Source of the DNA: Pseudomonas sp. TH43
GTDB taxonomy: Bacteria; Pseudomonadota; Gammaproteobacteria; Pseudomonadales; Pseudomonadaceae
Reading direction: 5' to 3'
NCBI RefSeq assembly: GCF_016650635.1
Contig: NZ_JAEKFI010000001.1
Location: 124,001 to 188,000, forward strand
Length of the DNA: 64,000 bases
This document shows positions 27,633-37,467 of this stretch, piece by piece (the first letter of the stretch is position 1; each line of letters opens with the position of its first letter). The translations under genes and the position numbers were made by a program. Below the pieces are notes generated by a model. The model was not told the DNA's origin. It worked only from the letters and a program-made list of their open reading frames with translations, and made no database searches.

Positions 27633-29135
27633 TCAGAGCCAGTAGCTGACGGCATACCAGCCCAGCAGGCCCATCACGACGGTGTAGGGCAACGCCATCC
27701 ACACCATTCGCCCGTACGACAAGCGTACCAGCGGCGCAATCGCCGAGGTCAGCAGGAACAGAAACGCGGCCTGACCATTCGGCGTGGCCACACTCGGCAG
27801 GTTGGTGCCAGTGTTGATCGCAATCGCCAGCGTCTCGAAATGTTCACGGCTCATGTGTCCGGCCAGGAACGCCTGTTTCACTTCCGTGATGTAAATCGTC
27901 GCGACAAATACGTTGTCACTGATCGCCGACAGCACGCCGTTGGCGATAAACAGCATGCCCGGTTGTTGCTCGACGGGCAGCGCCAACACCCACTCGATCA
28001 GCGGTGCAAACAGCTGTTGATCGTGAATCACCGCTACCACCGCAAAGAACACCACCAGCAGCGCAGTAAACGGCATCGCGTCCTTGAATGCGCTGCCCAA
28101 GCGATGCTCGTCGGTAATCCCGCTGAACGCCGTGATCAGTACAATCACCATCAAGCCGATCAGGCCGACTTCCGCTACGTGAAACGCCAGGCAGCCAATC
28201 AGGATCAGCGCCGCCGTACCTTGCACCAGCAACGCAGCGCGTTGGCGTGAGGTGCGTTCAGCATCGTCTTCGGCCGCGTAATTGGCTAGCACGGCGCGGA
28301 CGTTGTCCGGCAGCAGCGTGCCGTAACCGAACCAACGCAGTTTCTCCAGCAGCACACACGTCACCAGGCCTGCCGCCAATACCGGCAACGAAACCGGGGC
28401 GACTTTCAGGAAGAACTCAGCGAAGTGCCAGCCCATTTCGTGACCGATCAACAGATTCTGCGGCTCGCCCACCAGCGTGCAGACACCGCCCAGCGCGGTG
28501 CCGACTGCGCCGTGCATCAGCAGGCTGCGCAGGAACGCGCGAAATTGCTCAAGGTCATCGTGGTGCAGCTTTGGCAGGTGCTGATCGTCGCCGAACTCGC
28601 TGTCCTGGCGCGGATCGTTGCCCGAGGCCACCCGGTGATACACCGAATAGAAACCGACGGCGGCACTGATGATTACCGCGGTCACGGTCAAGGCATCAAG
28701 AAATGCCGAGAGGAAGGCCGAGAGGAAACAGAACATCAACGCCAGCGCCGCTTTCGAGCGCACACCCAACAGCAGGCGCGAGAACAGATACAGCAGCAGA
28801 TCCTTCATGAAGTAGATGCCGGCGACCATGAACATCAGCAGCAGGATCACCGGGAAGTTGTGCACCAGTTCATCGTAAAGCGCTTGTGGCGTGGTCATTT
28901 TCAGCAGCAGCGCTTCGATCAGCAGCAGCCCGCCGGGCATCAATGGATAACACTTGAGTGCCATCGCCAGGGTGAAAATGAATTCGATCACCAGCAGCCA
29001 GCCGGCAGCGACCGGGCCGACCGTCCATAACACCAGCGCATTGAGGATCAGGAAACCGACGATGGTCGCCTTGTACCAGCGTGGCGAGTGCCCGAGAAAG
29101 TTTTGCGCGAACGCCTGGGCCATTGAACCGGACAT
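27633..29135 (-). CDS. nhaB: Na+/H+ antiporter NhaB
   Basis: A 500-residue polytopic antiporter (about 12 membrane segments) starting [32 protein letters not shown], the conserved NhaB beginning. Also visible are [34 protein letters not shown] and [29 protein letters not shown]. It exports Na+ in exchange for protons and supports pH and salt homeostasis. The ATG at 29135 has AGGAG at correct spacing; an upstream in-frame ATG (29192) would add 19 unrelated residues. Confidence 0.95.
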   Translation of the reverse strand: MSGSMAQAFAQNFLGHSPRWYKATIVGFLILNALVLWTVGPVAAGWLLVIEFIFTLAMALKCYPLMPGGLLLIEALLLKMTTPQALYDELVHNFPVILLLMFMVAGIYFMKDLLLYLFSRLLLGVRSKAALALMFCFLSAFLSAFLDALTVTAVIISAAVGFYSVYHRVASGNDPRQDSEFGDDQHLPKLHHDDLEQFRAFLRSLLMHGAVGTALGGVCTLVGEPQNLLIGHEMGWHFAEFFLKVAPVSLPVLAAGLVTCVLLEKLRWFGYGTLLPDNVRAVLANYAAEDDAERTSRQRAALLVQGTAALILIGCLAFHVAEVGLIGLMVIVLITAFSGITDEHRLGSAFKDAMPFTALLVVFFAVVAVIHDQQLFAPLIEWVLALPVEQQPGMLFIANGVLSAISDNVFVATIYITEVKQAFLAGHMSREHFETLAIAINTGTNLPSVATPNGQAAFLFLLTSAIAPLVRLSYGRMVWMALPYTVVMGLLGWYAVSYWL

Positions 29136-29225
29136 CGGTTGCTCCTTGTCTTGAGAAGCGCGCAAGTTGCCGGATGTGTCACGCAAGTTCAAGTGCTTAA
29201 TGGCTCAACTCAATAGCCTGTCGCC

Positions 29226-29330
29226 CTGTAGGAGTTGCCGCAGGCTGCGATCTTTTGATGTTGATCTTGGTTTTAAAAACAAAGTCAAAAATCGCAGCTT
29301 CGTTTCACCCATCAGTTCTTACAGATTTTT
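29226..29330. repeat. REPIN, degenerate right arm
   Basis: Left arm TGTAGGAGTTGCCGCAGGCTGCGATC, spacer with GATGTTGATCTT, right arm AAAATCGCAGCTTCGTTTCACCC...TCTTACAG. The right arm has diverged to the CGAGTGAAACGAGG variant also seen at 13309 and 50771. Confidence 0.8.
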
Positions 29331-29349
29331 GCCTGCAACTGACAAAGAT

Positions 29350-30639
29350 CTAGTGATTGAGGTAGCGCGCGACCATCGCCCGATAATTGCCATCGAGGGA
29401 ATAACCACCAACGAGGATCGCGCCATCCTTTTGCATGGCCAGTGAATTGGCTGTGTCCAGACTTCGCCCCAATCGCGTGCGTAACCAGCCTTTGCCATGG
29501 CCAAAACTCGAGTCAAGGCCGCCATCGCTCAGATAGCGGGCAACGATGAAGTCCGCCTCGATCCCGCCAATGGTTGCCCCGACGGCAATAATGCGCCCGT
29601 CGCTCATGCGTTGCGCTGCGCTCCATTGGCAGCCACTGGGGCCGATTTCCAGCAGTTGTGGCAATCCGTCATGTTGGTGAAGGTCGGGGCGGCCATTGCG
29701 ATGAAGGCTGAGCGCCAGGCAGCGAATGGGGTCGCGGCTGCTGCCAAAACAGTGCAGGTGGTGCGCCGACTCGATGACCTGACTGACTTGCGCACTGCGT
29801 CCGCCAGCGGTGAATGCCATAAAACCGTCGACGGCAAAACGCTCGTCGAGACTGCCGTTGGGCAGGTAGCGGGCGAGCAGGCCTTCTTGCGGGAAATCGA
29901 TCGAGCCGCCCACTACAATCCTGCCGTCGTCCTGCAACAGCAGGCTGCTCAACCAGGTATTGAGTAACAGGTGGCGGACCATCACGAAACCGCGCCCGTT
30001 GAACGTCTCGTCCAGCGTGCCGTCAGGCTTGATGCGGATCAGCATGCCGACATGGTCAGCCAGTTCGAATTGATGATTGGCGATCAACAGGACGTGCCCG
30101 TCAGGCTGCACGGCGAAATCACAGGCCTCGGCTCCCGGCACGCCCGGTGGCAGCCAGACGTCGCGGGTGCCCATGGATAGGTCCCCCGGCAGGCGGACGA
30201 TCTGCACGCCGTTATCGCCGAACGTCAAGTCGCGATTGCCCTGAGCATCGAAGCGGGCGAGGGCGGGGAGTGCGCGGCGGGCATTTTCATAATGAAAGCC
30301 GGCCAGCAGGATTCGGCCGTCAGCCAACACTTGCACTTTGCTGCCGGCAGCCTCAAAGCCAGGGGCGAATTCGGCAATTACGCTGCCCTGATGAGCAAAG
30401 CCAAGATCCGCGGAACCGTCGGCAAGCAGGCGTGCCAAGCCAAAACGACTGCCGGCGGCGGTGCCGATTTTCGCCGCTACCAGCACGCGACCTTGCTGAT
30501 CGACAGCGACGCCTTGAGTCATGCTTGACTCGCTGCCGGCAAAATACACTTGCGCGACGCCGTGGGCGGCAAAGGTTTTGTCGAGCTGTGCGTCACTGTT
30601 TAACGGTGGCGCGAGCGCGAAAGCGTTCGAACTGAACAT
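29350..30639 (-). CDS. Delta-60 repeat beta-propeller-like protein
   Basis: A 429-residue protein made of repeated units of about 50-60 residues, each with patterns such as ARYLPNGSLDERFAVDGF, RIKPDGTLDETFNGRGF and ARYLSDGGLDSSFGHGKG, preceded by VLADGRILLAG or MQKDGAILVGG. These are delta-60 repeats, expected to form a propeller-like fold. No signal peptide or enzyme motif is visible, and the role is unknown. The start at 30639 (MFSSNAFAL) has AGGAG 8 nt upstream. Confidence 0.88.
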   Translation of the reverse strand: MFSSNAFALAPPLNSDAQLDKTFAAHGVAQVYFAGSESSMTQGVAVDQQGRVLVAAKIGTAAGSRFGLARLLADGSADLGFAHQGSVIAEFAPGFEAAGSKVQVLADGRILLAGFHYENARRALPALARFDAQGNRDLTFGDNGVQIVRLPGDLSMGTRDVWLPPGVPGAEACDFAVQPDGHVLLIANHQFELADHVGMLIRIKPDGTLDETFNGRGFVMVRHLLLNTWLSSLLLQDDGRIVVGGSIDFPQEGLLARYLPNGSLDERFAVDGFMAFTAGGRSAQVSQVIESAHHLHCFGSSRDPIRCLALSLHRNGRPDLHQHDGLPQLLEIGPSGCQWSAAQRMSDGRIIAVGATIGGIEADFIVARYLSDGGLDSSFGHGKGWLRTRLGRSLDTANSLAMQKDGAILVGGYSLDGNYRAMVARYLNH

Positions 30640-30883
30640 GCACGCATCTCCTTGCAAGTTAACCATCACCCGGGAACCGAGTGGGTAACTGCATGAGCCG
30701 GATATTCAATCCCTGATAACGAAGGAGTTCAACTGTAAGAACTAACAGGTGGAGGGTCGCACTGTGCCACAACAGTGTCTTTTTGAACCAATTGCAAGCC
30801 TGCCAAGCAGTTATGCCTGAAGCCGTCGCTTAATGTTGTACAGGCGCACGCGCCGTGGAAAAGAAAGTGCAACTAACAGGGGC

Positions 30884-30911
30884 GCTGCGGATGACCTGAG
30901 TGTCATCCGCA
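30884..30911. terminator. Perfect hairpin after the 88-residue protein gene
   Basis: CTGCGGATGAC (30884-30894), a 6-nt loop and GTCATCCGCAG (30901-30911), an 11-bp stem just downstream of a minus-strand stop codon. No strong T-tract follows. The rest of 30640-30883 holds no gene that I can support. Confidence 0.55.
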
Positions 30912-30923
30912 GTACTGTGTAAA

Positions 30924-31190
30924 TCAGTGCGGCATCGACCAGGATTGCAACAGGTAACCCTCTTCGCTCAGTTCAGCGCGGGCCTGTTGCAACAGCACTT
31001 CGAGCTGTGCCGGATCAGAATAGGCACTGCTCGGAATTTGTTTGCGTCCGATGTGCGAGTTGGTGCGATCGACAACGGTCAGGCTCAGTTCGCCATTGCC
31101 GTCTTGTGGAGCCCAGGCCACGCACTGGAAAGGTTTGAAGGCGTGGTTGGCAATCAAAAGAGCTTCGTTGATACGGAGCGGGCCGGTCAT
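30924..31190 (-). CDS. Small conserved protein of unknown function
   Basis: An 88-residue soluble protein (MTGPLRINEALLIANHAFKPFQCVAWAPQDGNGELSLTV...) ending LLQQARAELSEEGYLLQSWSMPH. It has no signal peptide and looks like a mixed alpha/beta small domain. The start at 31190 has AGAAG upstream; the longer frame to 31277 is not supported. I do not recognise the family with confidence. It is divergent from the sigma-54 activator gene. Confidence 0.65.
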   Translation of the reverse strand: MTGPLRINEALLIANHAFKPFQCVAWAPQDGNGELSLTVVDRTNSHIGRKQIPSSAYSDPAQLEVLLQQARAELSEEGYLLQSWSMPH

Positions 31191-31545
31191 GGGGTCTTCT
31201 CTCTGTCGTGCCCAATCAAGTGATGTGCCGTCGGTTGGGCTTACCGTTCGGCTGGTTACTTGTACTGATGCACGCAACCCGCTAGCGGGTCACACCTGAC
31301 ACAAAGAAAATTTCAACTTTCTTTCATCTGGCTGGTTTTTAGACGGCTTTCGAAAGCCTAGTGAAAGCTTTGAAAGCAAAACAAGTCGATAGGACACTAA
31401 CAACCTGGTTTCTTATAACGTGTTTGCTTGTACGCCTATAAGCAATCGGTACAAGGCGCTGTCAAAATCTTGCTAATGTTACAGTCGGGTCTGCCAAATG
31501 ACTGTTTTTACAATCATTTCTAATATTTGGCGCCAAGGAACAGTC
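31191..31545. promoter_or_regulatory. Divergent control region with several dyads
   Basis: A gene-free stretch of 355 bp. It holds the 14-bp palindromes ACCCGCTAGCGGGT (31277-31290) and GGCTTTCGAAAGCC (31345-31358), and the nested inverted repeats TTGCTT...AAGCAA (31424-31429/31440-31445) and CTTGTAC...GTACAAG (31427-31433/31449-31455) about 90 bp upstream of the sigma-54 activator start. These could be operators for either flanking gene. No sigma-54 element is clear here. Confidence 0.5.
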
Positions 31546-32871
31546 ATGAGCGAAGCGCCTCCGTTAAGACGTTTATTGGTAGTCGATCCCTGCGACGACT
31601 GTCACCGCTTATTGCCCGGTTTGCGCGCGGTAGGTTGGGATGTCGACAGTTGTACTCTGGAAAACGCCGCCGACCGTAGTTGTGATGTCGGCTTGTTGCG
31701 CTTGCAGCCGTTTCATCTGGAACGCCCCGAAGCGGTCAAAGAGTTGATCAGCCGCAGTGGCACCGAATGGATCGCTGTACTCAACCAGGAAGTTCTGCGT
31801 TTGCAGAACGTCGGCGATTTCGTCTGCGAATGGTTTTTCGATTTTCATACCCTGCCGTTCGATGTGTCGCGGGTGCAAGTTACCCTCGGCCGGGCGTTCG
31901 GCATGGCGCGCCTGCGCGGGCAGGGGACGATTCACGTCGATCAGCCCGAACATGAATTGCTCGGCGACAGCAGGCCGATTCGCGAACTGCGCAAGTTGCT
32001 CAGCAAACTGGCGCCGACCGAATCGCCGGTGTTGATCCGTGGCGAAAGCGGCACCGGTAAAGAACTGGTCGCGCGTACCCTGCATCGGCAATCGCAACGC
32101 CACAGCAAACCGTTTGTGGCGATCAATTGCGGGGCGATTCCGGAACATTTGATTCAGTCCGAATTGTTCGGCCACGAAAAAGGCGCGTTTACCGGCGCGC
32201 ATCAGCGCAAGGTCGGGCGCATCGAGGCGGCCAACGGTGGCACCTTGTTTCTCGATGAGATCGGTGACTTGCCGCTGGAGTTGCAGGCCAATCTGTTGCG
32301 TTTCCTTCAGGAAAAACACATTGAGCGGGTCGGCGGCAGTCAACCGATTCCGGTAGATGTACGGGTACTGGCGGCAACGCACGTCGATCTGGAAGCCGCC
32401 ATCGAGAAAAAACGCTTTCGCGAAGATTTGTATTACCGGCTCAATGTTCTGCAAGTGGTTACCGCGCCACTGCGGGAGCGGCATGGCGATCTGTCGATGC
32501 TGGCCAACCACTTTTCGCACTTCTACAGCCACGAAACCGGCCGCCGTCCGCGCAGTTTCAGTGAAGACGCGCTGATTGCCATGGGCAAGCACGACTGGCC
32601 GGGCAACGTCCGAGAGCTGGCCAACCGGGTACGCCGTGGGCTGGTGTTGGCCGAAGGCCGGCAGATCGAAGCGCGGGATCTCGGCTTGATCAGCCAGCAC
32701 TCGATCGCTACGCCCATGGGCACGCTGGAAGACTACAAGACTCGCGCCGAACGCCAGGCGTTGTGCGATGTATTGAACCGGCACAGCGACAACCTGAGCA
32801 TCGCGGCGAAAGTGCTTGGCGTGTCGCGGCCGACGTTTTACCGCTTACTGCACAAGCATCAGATTCGCTGA
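31546..32871 (+). CDS. Sigma-54-dependent transcriptional activator, probable fap regulator
   Basis: A 441-residue bacterial enhancer-binding protein. Residues 1-130 form a receiver-like domain ([20 protein letters not shown]) of a VpsR/FleQ-like kind that lacks an obvious phosphoacceptor site. The AAA+ domain has Walker A GESGTGKE (167-174), the sigma-54 contact loop GAFTGA (213-218), [22 protein letters not shown] and the R-fingers. A Fis-type HTH is at the C-terminus ([26 protein letters not shown]). The start at 31546 follows AAGGAA. It converges on fapF, and the fap promoter has a sigma-54 element, so this is the likely fap activator. Confidence 0.9.
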   Translation: MSEAPPLRRLLVVDPCDDCHRLLPGLRAVGWDVDSCTLENAADRSCDVGLLRLQPFHLERPEAVKELISRSGTEWIAVLNQEVLRLQNVGDFVCEWFFDFHTLPFDVSRVQVTLGRAFGMARLRGQGTIHVDQPEHELLGDSRPIRELRKLLSKLAPTESPVLIRGESGTGKELVARTLHRQSQRHSKPFVAINCGAIPEHLIQSELFGHEKGAFTGAHQRKVGRIEAANGGTLFLDEIGDLPLELQANLLRFLQEKHIERVGGSQPIPVDVRVLAATHVDLEAAIEKKRFREDLYYRLNVLQVVTAPLRERHGDLSMLANHFSHFYSHETGRRPRSFSEDALIAMGKHDWPGNVRELANRVRRGLVLAEGRQIEARDLGLISQHSIATPMGTLEDYKTRAERQALCDVLNRHSDNLSIAAKVLGVSRPTFYRLLHKHQIR

Positions 32872-32887
32872 ACAAAGATCGCAGCCC

Positions 32888-32915
32888 GTAGGCGCCGAGC
32901 AAGCTCGGCGCCTAC
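32888..32915. terminator. Bidirectional terminator between the activator gene and fapF
   Basis: GTAGGCGCCGAGC and GCTCGGCGCCTAC form a perfect 13-bp inverted repeat in the 58-bp gap between two convergent stop codons. On the plus strand it is followed by GGTTTCTCCTGGTTT. Confidence 0.75.
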
Positions 32916-32929
32916 CGGTTTCTCCTGGT

Positions 32930-34237
32930 TTAGAAGTAGTACGGGAATTTCAGGCTGAAGGTGAAGTCCGGTGCATCGTCGGTCAAACCAATCGACAGGT
33001 TTGGCACGATGGTCAGGTTGTCGGTGGCTGCGATGGTCATGCCGACGTTGAAGTAACCGGCGTTGGCGTCACTGGACACCACCGATTGCCAATCGCCGCC
33101 ATCCTGTTTCAGCTTGCTCTTGCGCTGCACCAGGTCAGACATCGAGAACGACATACTCATCTTCTCGTTCAGTGCGAAAGCTACACCGGCACCGATCTGG
33201 AAGCTGTCGCCGATTTGTACCTTGCCCGGGGTTTTCTGGTTGACGGTCGAGCTGATGTCGTCAAACGACTCCTCCAGGTTGTGGGTGTAGGACAAACTGC
33301 CGAACAGCACCGCCGGGTCGAAGGTCTTGACCAGCGAGAGGCCAGGGGTGACCGACCACACGCCGTTGCCGGTTGGCAGGGTGTCAGGCACGAACAGGTT
33401 GGAGTTGGCATCGCTCTGGCGCAGCTTGATGCCGAACGGATCCTTGCCGGTCGGTGCCTTGACCCGCAAGGTGACCACGGCGTCCGGGGTGTTGGCCGAC
33501 TCGTCGAGGAACTTGTAGGCGATGCCGAAGTTCACGTCACCGAGGGTTGGGTCACGGGTTACATCCTGTTCGGTTGTGACATTGGACGCGCCGCCGTTGC
33601 CGCCGCCGGACTGATAAGTCGAGTCGCGATAGATGACCGGTACGTTCAGGTCGAACTGCCAGCGGTTGTCGAAGTTGTAACGGCCTGTCAGGTCGAGCGT
33701 CCAGGTATCCGCCTTGATCCGGTCAAGGTTGATGTTGCCGAGGAAGATCGAGTCCAGCGCGAGAAAGCCGTTGAGGATCAGCTGTCGGGTGTCGTAGCGC
33801 GAATAGGTGATGCCGGTTTCAAGACTGAATTTGCCCCCGCCGAAGAAACCGCTGGCCTCGTCGTACAGGTTGGATACGCTCTGCGCCGGTTGCGAATCAT
33901 CTGCCAGCGACTGACCGTAAGAAGCGCCACTGCCCCCGGCTGCGCCCCCCGACGCTGCTGCTGCACCGGTGCCGGTGGCCACTTTAGGATTGCCTTTCAA
34001 GTCGGACGGCGACTTGGCCAGACGCTTCGGTTGCGGCGCCGCCGGCTGGTCTTCCACTTGGCGGACTCGTTGTTCGAGTACCGCCAGTGCTTTTTGTTGT
34101 GCTTCGTATCGTTGCTTTAGCTCCACGAGTTCCTGTTTCAGAGCTTCTACGTCGGCGTCCGGTGCCGCTTGCAACATGGCTGCAGGTAGAAGAGTGCTCA
34201 AACATACAGCGGCACGCAGTGATACTGATCGATACAT
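32930..34237 (-). CDS. fapF: FapF, outer-membrane amyloid secretion channel
   Basis: A 435-residue protein: signal peptide (about 1-24), a coiled coil ([38 protein letters not shown], about 27-63), a Gly/Ala/Ser-rich linker, then a beta-barrel ([19 protein letters not shown] ... [16 protein letters not shown]) with a C-terminal aromatic. FapF forms a trimeric beta-barrel channel gated by the coiled coil that exports Fap amyloid subunits. It is the last gene of the operon, 45 nt downstream of fapE. Confidence 0.95.
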   Translation of the reverse strand: MYRSVSLRAAVCLSTLLPAAMLQAAPDADVEALKQELVELKQRYEAQQKALAVLEQRVRQVEDQPAAPQPKRLAKSPSDLKGNPKVATGTGAAAASGGAAGGSGASYGQSLADDSQPAQSVSNLYDEASGFFGGGKFSLETGITYSRYDTRQLILNGFLALDSIFLGNINLDRIKADTWTLDLTGRYNFDNRWQFDLNVPVIYRDSTYQSGGGNGGASNVTTEQDVTRDPTLGDVNFGIAYKFLDESANTPDAVVTLRVKAPTGKDPFGIKLRQSDANSNLFVPDTLPTGNGVWSVTPGLSLVKTFDPAVLFGSLSYTHNLEESFDDISSTVNQKTPGKVQIGDSFQIGAGVAFALNEKMSMSFSMSDLVQRKSKLKQDGGDWQSVVSSDANAGYFNVGMTIAATDNLTIVPNLSIGLTDDAPDFTFSLKFPYYF

Positions 34238-34282
34238 GAATAAGCCGTCCCTTTAAGCCCAATGATCGAGACTCAGCGTAGT

Positions 34283-35029
34283 TCAATATCCGATATTGCG
34301 TAGTGCCCTGAGTTGAGTCAGGTTGCAGTCCAGTGCGCCGGCGCTCATGCCGTTATTGTTGAGTACCACGTTGAGTTGAGTCATGTTATTGACCACGTTG
34401 GCACTGCCGAGCAAACGGGTGTTCTGCAGCAAGCCACCCTGGGCGACTTGTTGCAGGGCTGTGCCCTGATTCCCCGAGGCCTGAATGGCCATTTGCACGC
34501 CACCGCCAGTGGCCGAAACCGCCACGCTGCCAGCGGCGTTACTGCCACCGATGGTTTGTCCGGCGATCAACGCCTGCCCTTGGGCGGGCACCAGCGCCGG
34601 GGCCTGATTGGCCTCCGAGACATTGATCGCGACGTTGTTGTAGGCGCTGTTGCTGTCGCCAGCGGCGCGCACGCTTTGGGTTACGCCCTGACTGCTATTG
34701 AGCCCGGCGCCCCCGGTGACTGTGCCGGTACCGGTCGCGAGGGCGTTGCCGTTACCGTGTTCCTTGATCGTTTGAACGTAGAATTCCGGTTTTACCGTGG
34801 CAGCCTGAAGTTGCATCGAGGTCGCTGCGCCGATCAGATCGCCACTGGCGTTGCGCCAGGTACTGCTCATGACAATGCCGAAGCTGATGATTCGCCCCGG
34901 CATGACATATCGACCGCGTAGCTCGGACAGTTCGTTGTCCTGTATTTCTATGGGTTTGAATCCTGCATTGGCATAGCCTGACGCGCTCGCTGCCAGGCAG
35001 GCGGCGGCCAGCCAGTATGAGGTTTTCAT
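34283..35029 (-). CDS. fapE: FapE, minor fibril component
   Basis: A 248-residue exported protein (signal peptide MKTSYWLAAACLAASASGYANA) found at low level in Fap fibrils. The mature part is rich in Asn, Gly, Ser and Gln (ALATGTGTVTGGAGLN, SVRAAGDSNSAYNNVAINVSEAN), with a conserved N-terminal block (ELSELRGRYVMPGRIISFGIVMSSTW) and the C-terminal MSAGALDCNLTQLRALRNIGY. The start at 35029 has GGGAG; an ATG six codons earlier is less likely. It lies between fapD and fapF. Confidence 0.93.
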   Translation of the reverse strand: MKTSYWLAAACLAASASGYANAGFKPIEIQDNELSELRGRYVMPGRIISFGIVMSSTWRNASGDLIGAATSMQLQAATVKPEFYVQTIKEHGNGNALATGTGTVTGGAGLNSSQGVTQSVRAAGDSNSAYNNVAINVSEANQAPALVPAQGQALIAGQTIGGSNAAGSVAVSATGGGVQMAIQASGNQGTALQQVAQGGLLQNTRLLGSANVVNNMTQLNVVLNNNGMSAGALDCNLTQLRALRNIGY

Positions 35030-35073
35030 CTGCTGCTCCCGGGACATCCAGTCCCACTCTTTATAATCGGCGA

Positions 35074-35754
35074 TTAAAAGAAGTCGCTCTGTATGAACCC
35101 GAAGTCCATCAATTCAGCATCTCTGACAGGGTTGAAGTTATCCAGCTTGTTCTTGGCCGTCAGCGGTGTCGGCGGGCTGCGTAATGCATTGGTTTTGTCA
35201 TAACCGGGGCCGACGATGGCGAAGACAATGCCGTTCCAACCTTTGACAAAGTCATCATGGGCGTAGCGTTTGTGGCCGAGTACCGGGTCTCCGATGTAGA
35301 CCCAATCCTTGTCCGAGCGCTGCAGCACCACGAAATGCTTGTAGCCGCGAATTTCCATCAGTACCACCACCGGGATTGTTACAGCGTCGAGTTTTTCCGG
35401 CGGAATCTTGTAGCCCCTGGCGCGCATGCCGATGCTTTCTATATAGCGCTTCATGTCGAGCATGGAAAAACCTTGAGTACGAACAAGGTCCTGGTCTGCG
35501 TTGACCAGCATGCCTTTGATGATGTGCTCCTCATCGACGTCGAGCCAATAGCCTTGGCGTAACACCGTGGCCAGTGCGGCAGCGCCGCAGCTGAAATCGG
35601 TTTTCTGTTCGACGATGTCGGCAAACTTGCGCTCACGGATGCTTTGCACGTGCTTGTAGATGAGCGTGCCGCCGGGAAGGGCAGCCACGGGCATCTGGGC
35701 AGCCTGGGTCAGGCCGGACAGACAAAGCAGAGCGATAAGGGCAGTCTTACGCAT
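35074..35754 (-). CDS. fapD: FapD, C39-like cysteine peptidase of the amyloid system
   Basis: A 226-residue protein with a signal peptide (about 1-18) and a C39-type papain-like domain: catalytic Cys56 in TDFSCGAAALATVL, His140 in GYKHFVVLQ and Asp156 in YIGDPVLG. FapD is needed for Fap secretion and probably processes a component in the periplasm. A hairpin separates it from fapC, so it may be translated from a reduced share of transcripts. Confidence 0.93.
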   Translation of the reverse strand: MRKTALIALLCLSGLTQAAQMPVAALPGGTLIYKHVQSIRERKFADIVEQKTDFSCGAAALATVLRQGYWLDVDEEHIIKGMLVNADQDLVRTQGFSMLDMKRYIESIGMRARGYKIPPEKLDAVTIPVVVLMEIRGYKHFVVLQRSDKDWVYIGDPVLGHKRYAHDDFVKGWNGIVFAIVGPGYDKTNALRSPPTPLTAKNKLDNFNPVRDAELMDFGFIQSDFF

Positions 35755-35781
35755 GATCGATACGCCTTTGCGGACTGAGGA

Positions 35782-35803
35782 AAAGCCCCGTTTCCGGGGC
35801 TTT
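35782..35803 (-). terminator. Intra-operon hairpin between fapC and fapD
   Basis: AAAGCCCCG (35782-35790), loop TTTC, CGGGGCTTT (35795-35803). On the minus strand it is a strong GC stem ending in TTTT. It lies 15 bp after the fapC stop codon inside the operon. It fits partial termination or 3'-end protection that would raise fapB-fapC levels over fapDEF. Confidence 0.7.
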
Positions 35804-35817
35804 CGTTTCGATCGCGA

Positions 35818-36825
35818 TTACATGCAGGCTTTGCAACCTGCAGCGATGGACAGCGAGTTGCTTTGTTGGTTGCCTACACCGGCGGCGTTGTTGTAGCCAG
35901 CGTTGCCGGAGAAGTTGTTGCCGACATTGGAGATGTTGGCGTTGTTGGTGACAGGGTTTTTCCAGCCGTCTGGAGTCATCACTTGTTGAGTGGTCACGCC
36001 AGCCAGGCCGAATACACCCACGGCAACGAAGTCAGACTTGGTGTCTTTACCGCCGCCACTTGGGCCATGGCCTTTGTCGTTGCTGCCATAACCGCCACCG
36101 CTGTGACCATGATCGTCATCTTTGGTGGTTGCAGTACCAGCAGCGCCGAACACGCCGACGGCGGCAACGGTGCCAGTGAGGGTGTCTTTTTTGTAGGTTT
36201 GAGTGCCGTTGTTAGACACCGACAGACCACTGGAGCTTTGGTTGGCAGCTGCGGCAGCCTGAGCGACACGGCCACCCGACACAGCGATTGCCAGGTTGTT
36301 TTTCTGTTGGTTGAAGTTGCCGGCACTGTTGTTCACGCCGATGTTGCCGGAACCGCCGTTGCCGACGTTGTTGAGGCTCGCGTTGGCAGTGCTGGAGTAG
36401 TTGCCCACAGCGTTGTTGGCGTTGACCTGAGTAGCGCTGGAAGCAGACACCGCAGAGCCGAAGATGAAGCTTTCGTCAGCAGTGGCCAATGCCGCAGCGT
36501 TGTCTTGTTGGTTGCCGTCGCCTGCGGTGTTGTTCATGCCGACGTTGCCGTTGGTGCCGTTGGCCGAACCGTTGATGTTGGCGTTGTTTTGGGTGCCCTG
36601 GTTAAGCACGGCGTTGCCGCCGCTGCTTTGCACGTCGAGTACTGCGGCACCGGCGCCTGCGCCGATTTGCAGCAGCTCTTCAAGGGTTGGGCCTTGAGGT
36701 TGAGGAGGATTATGGCCGCCGTGGCCGCCATTGTTACCATGATCGTTGCCGCCTGCCTGCGCTGCCATCGCCATTACTGCTGCAAGAGCGAAAACCAGAG
36801 GTTTCAGAGCCATTTGAGTTTTCAT
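35818..36825 (-). CDS. fapC: FapC, major functional amyloid subunit
   Basis: A 335-residue secreted protein, the main fibril subunit of Pseudomonas Fap amyloids. After a signal peptide (about 1-24) come three imperfect repeats marked by GMNNTAGDGNQQDN, GVNNSAGNFNQQKN and GYNNAAGVGNQQSN. They are separated by a shorter linker (L1) and a longer Gly/Ser/Asp/Lys-rich linker (L2, DDDHGHSGGGYGSNDKGHG). A C-terminal CxxC (CKAC) is present as in the family. The start has GGAG 7 nt upstream. Asn/Gln repeats form the stacked cross-beta core. Confidence 0.96.
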   Translation of the reverse strand: MKTQMALKPLVFALAAVMAMAAQAGGNDHGNNGGHGGHNPPQPQGPTLEELLQIGAGAGAAVLDVQSSGGNAVLNQGTQNNANINGSANGTNGNVGMNNTAGDGNQQDNAAALATADESFIFGSAVSASSATQVNANNAVGNYSSTANASLNNVGNGGSGNIGVNNSAGNFNQQKNNLAIAVSGGRVAQAAAAANQSSSGLSVSNNGTQTYKKDTLTGTVAAVGVFGAAGTATTKDDDHGHSGGGYGSNDKGHGPSGGGKDTKSDFVAVGVFGLAGVTTQQVMTPDGWKNPVTNNANISNVGNNFSGNAGYNNAAGVGNQQSNSLSIAAGCKACM

Positions 36826-36893
36826 GGTGTTTCTCCGTGCTTATTAGTTGGTTAAGTGTTGGTACTTTCTAATTGCACTGCTTTTTATTTGGG

Positions 36894-37466
36894 TCAGTCT
36901 GCGACCCGGATGCTCAGGGTGTTGGCCATACGGTTCCCCACCCCGGCACTCTGGTTCACCTGGATTACCCCTCGGCTGCCGGTGAAGGCCTGATCACTTG
37001 TAGTGACCTGGCGACTGCCGGGTGAGGTACCAGTTGCTCCTGAGCTCGGTAACAACGCCACGTTCTGTTGCGAAAGGGCGCTATCGTCAACGCTTTGCGG
37101 GCCAGCACTGATGCTGACGCGCGTCACGTTGGCCATCTGGTTGTTGGCCCCTGCACCCTGGTTCACGCCCAGGATCCCGTTGCCATTACTGAAAGAGTTG
37201 CCGCCAATGGTGGCGCTGGCGTTCGTTGCCGGATTGCCGGGCGTGTCGATGTGCTGCCGCACGACAGTGGTCGCGCTGGCCGAGGTGCCGATGGCGACCG
37301 CCTTGGTGTTGGTCTGTTGCATCTGGTCACCGGCGGCCTGGTTGATGTTGTAGTTGCCGCGGTACTGGATGCCGGTGTTCTGAATGTTGGCGTTGTCCAC
37401 TGAGCTGGGGTCGGCCATGGCGCTGGTGCAGCCGAGCAGGGCGAGCAGGAGCAGCGTGCGCTTCAT
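36894..37466 (-). CDS. fapB: FapB, minor amyloid subunit / nucleator
   Basis: A 190-residue exported FapC paralogue that is thought to nucleate the fibril. Signal peptide MKRTLLLLALLGCTSAMA, then three repeats marked NINQAAGDQMQQTN, GVNQGAGANNQMAN and QVNQSAGVGNRMAN, with short linkers. No CxxC is present. It starts 1 nt after the fapA stop codon, so translation of the two is coupled. Confidence 0.95.
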   Translation of the reverse strand: MKRTLLLLALLGCTSAMADPSSVDNANIQNTGIQYRGNYNINQAAGDQMQQTNTKAVAIGTSASATTVVRQHIDTPGNPATNASATIGGNSFSNGNGILGVNQGAGANNQMANVTRVSISAGPQSVDDSALSQQNVALLPSSGATGTSPGSRQVTTSDQAFTGSRGVIQVNQSAGVGNRMANTLSIRVAD

Positions 37467-37467
37467 C

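Noticed and set aside
35863..36855. 330-residue Val/Ala-rich frame antisense to fapC
   Set aside because: Its composition is the reverse complement of Asn/Gly/Ala repeats; not a gene.
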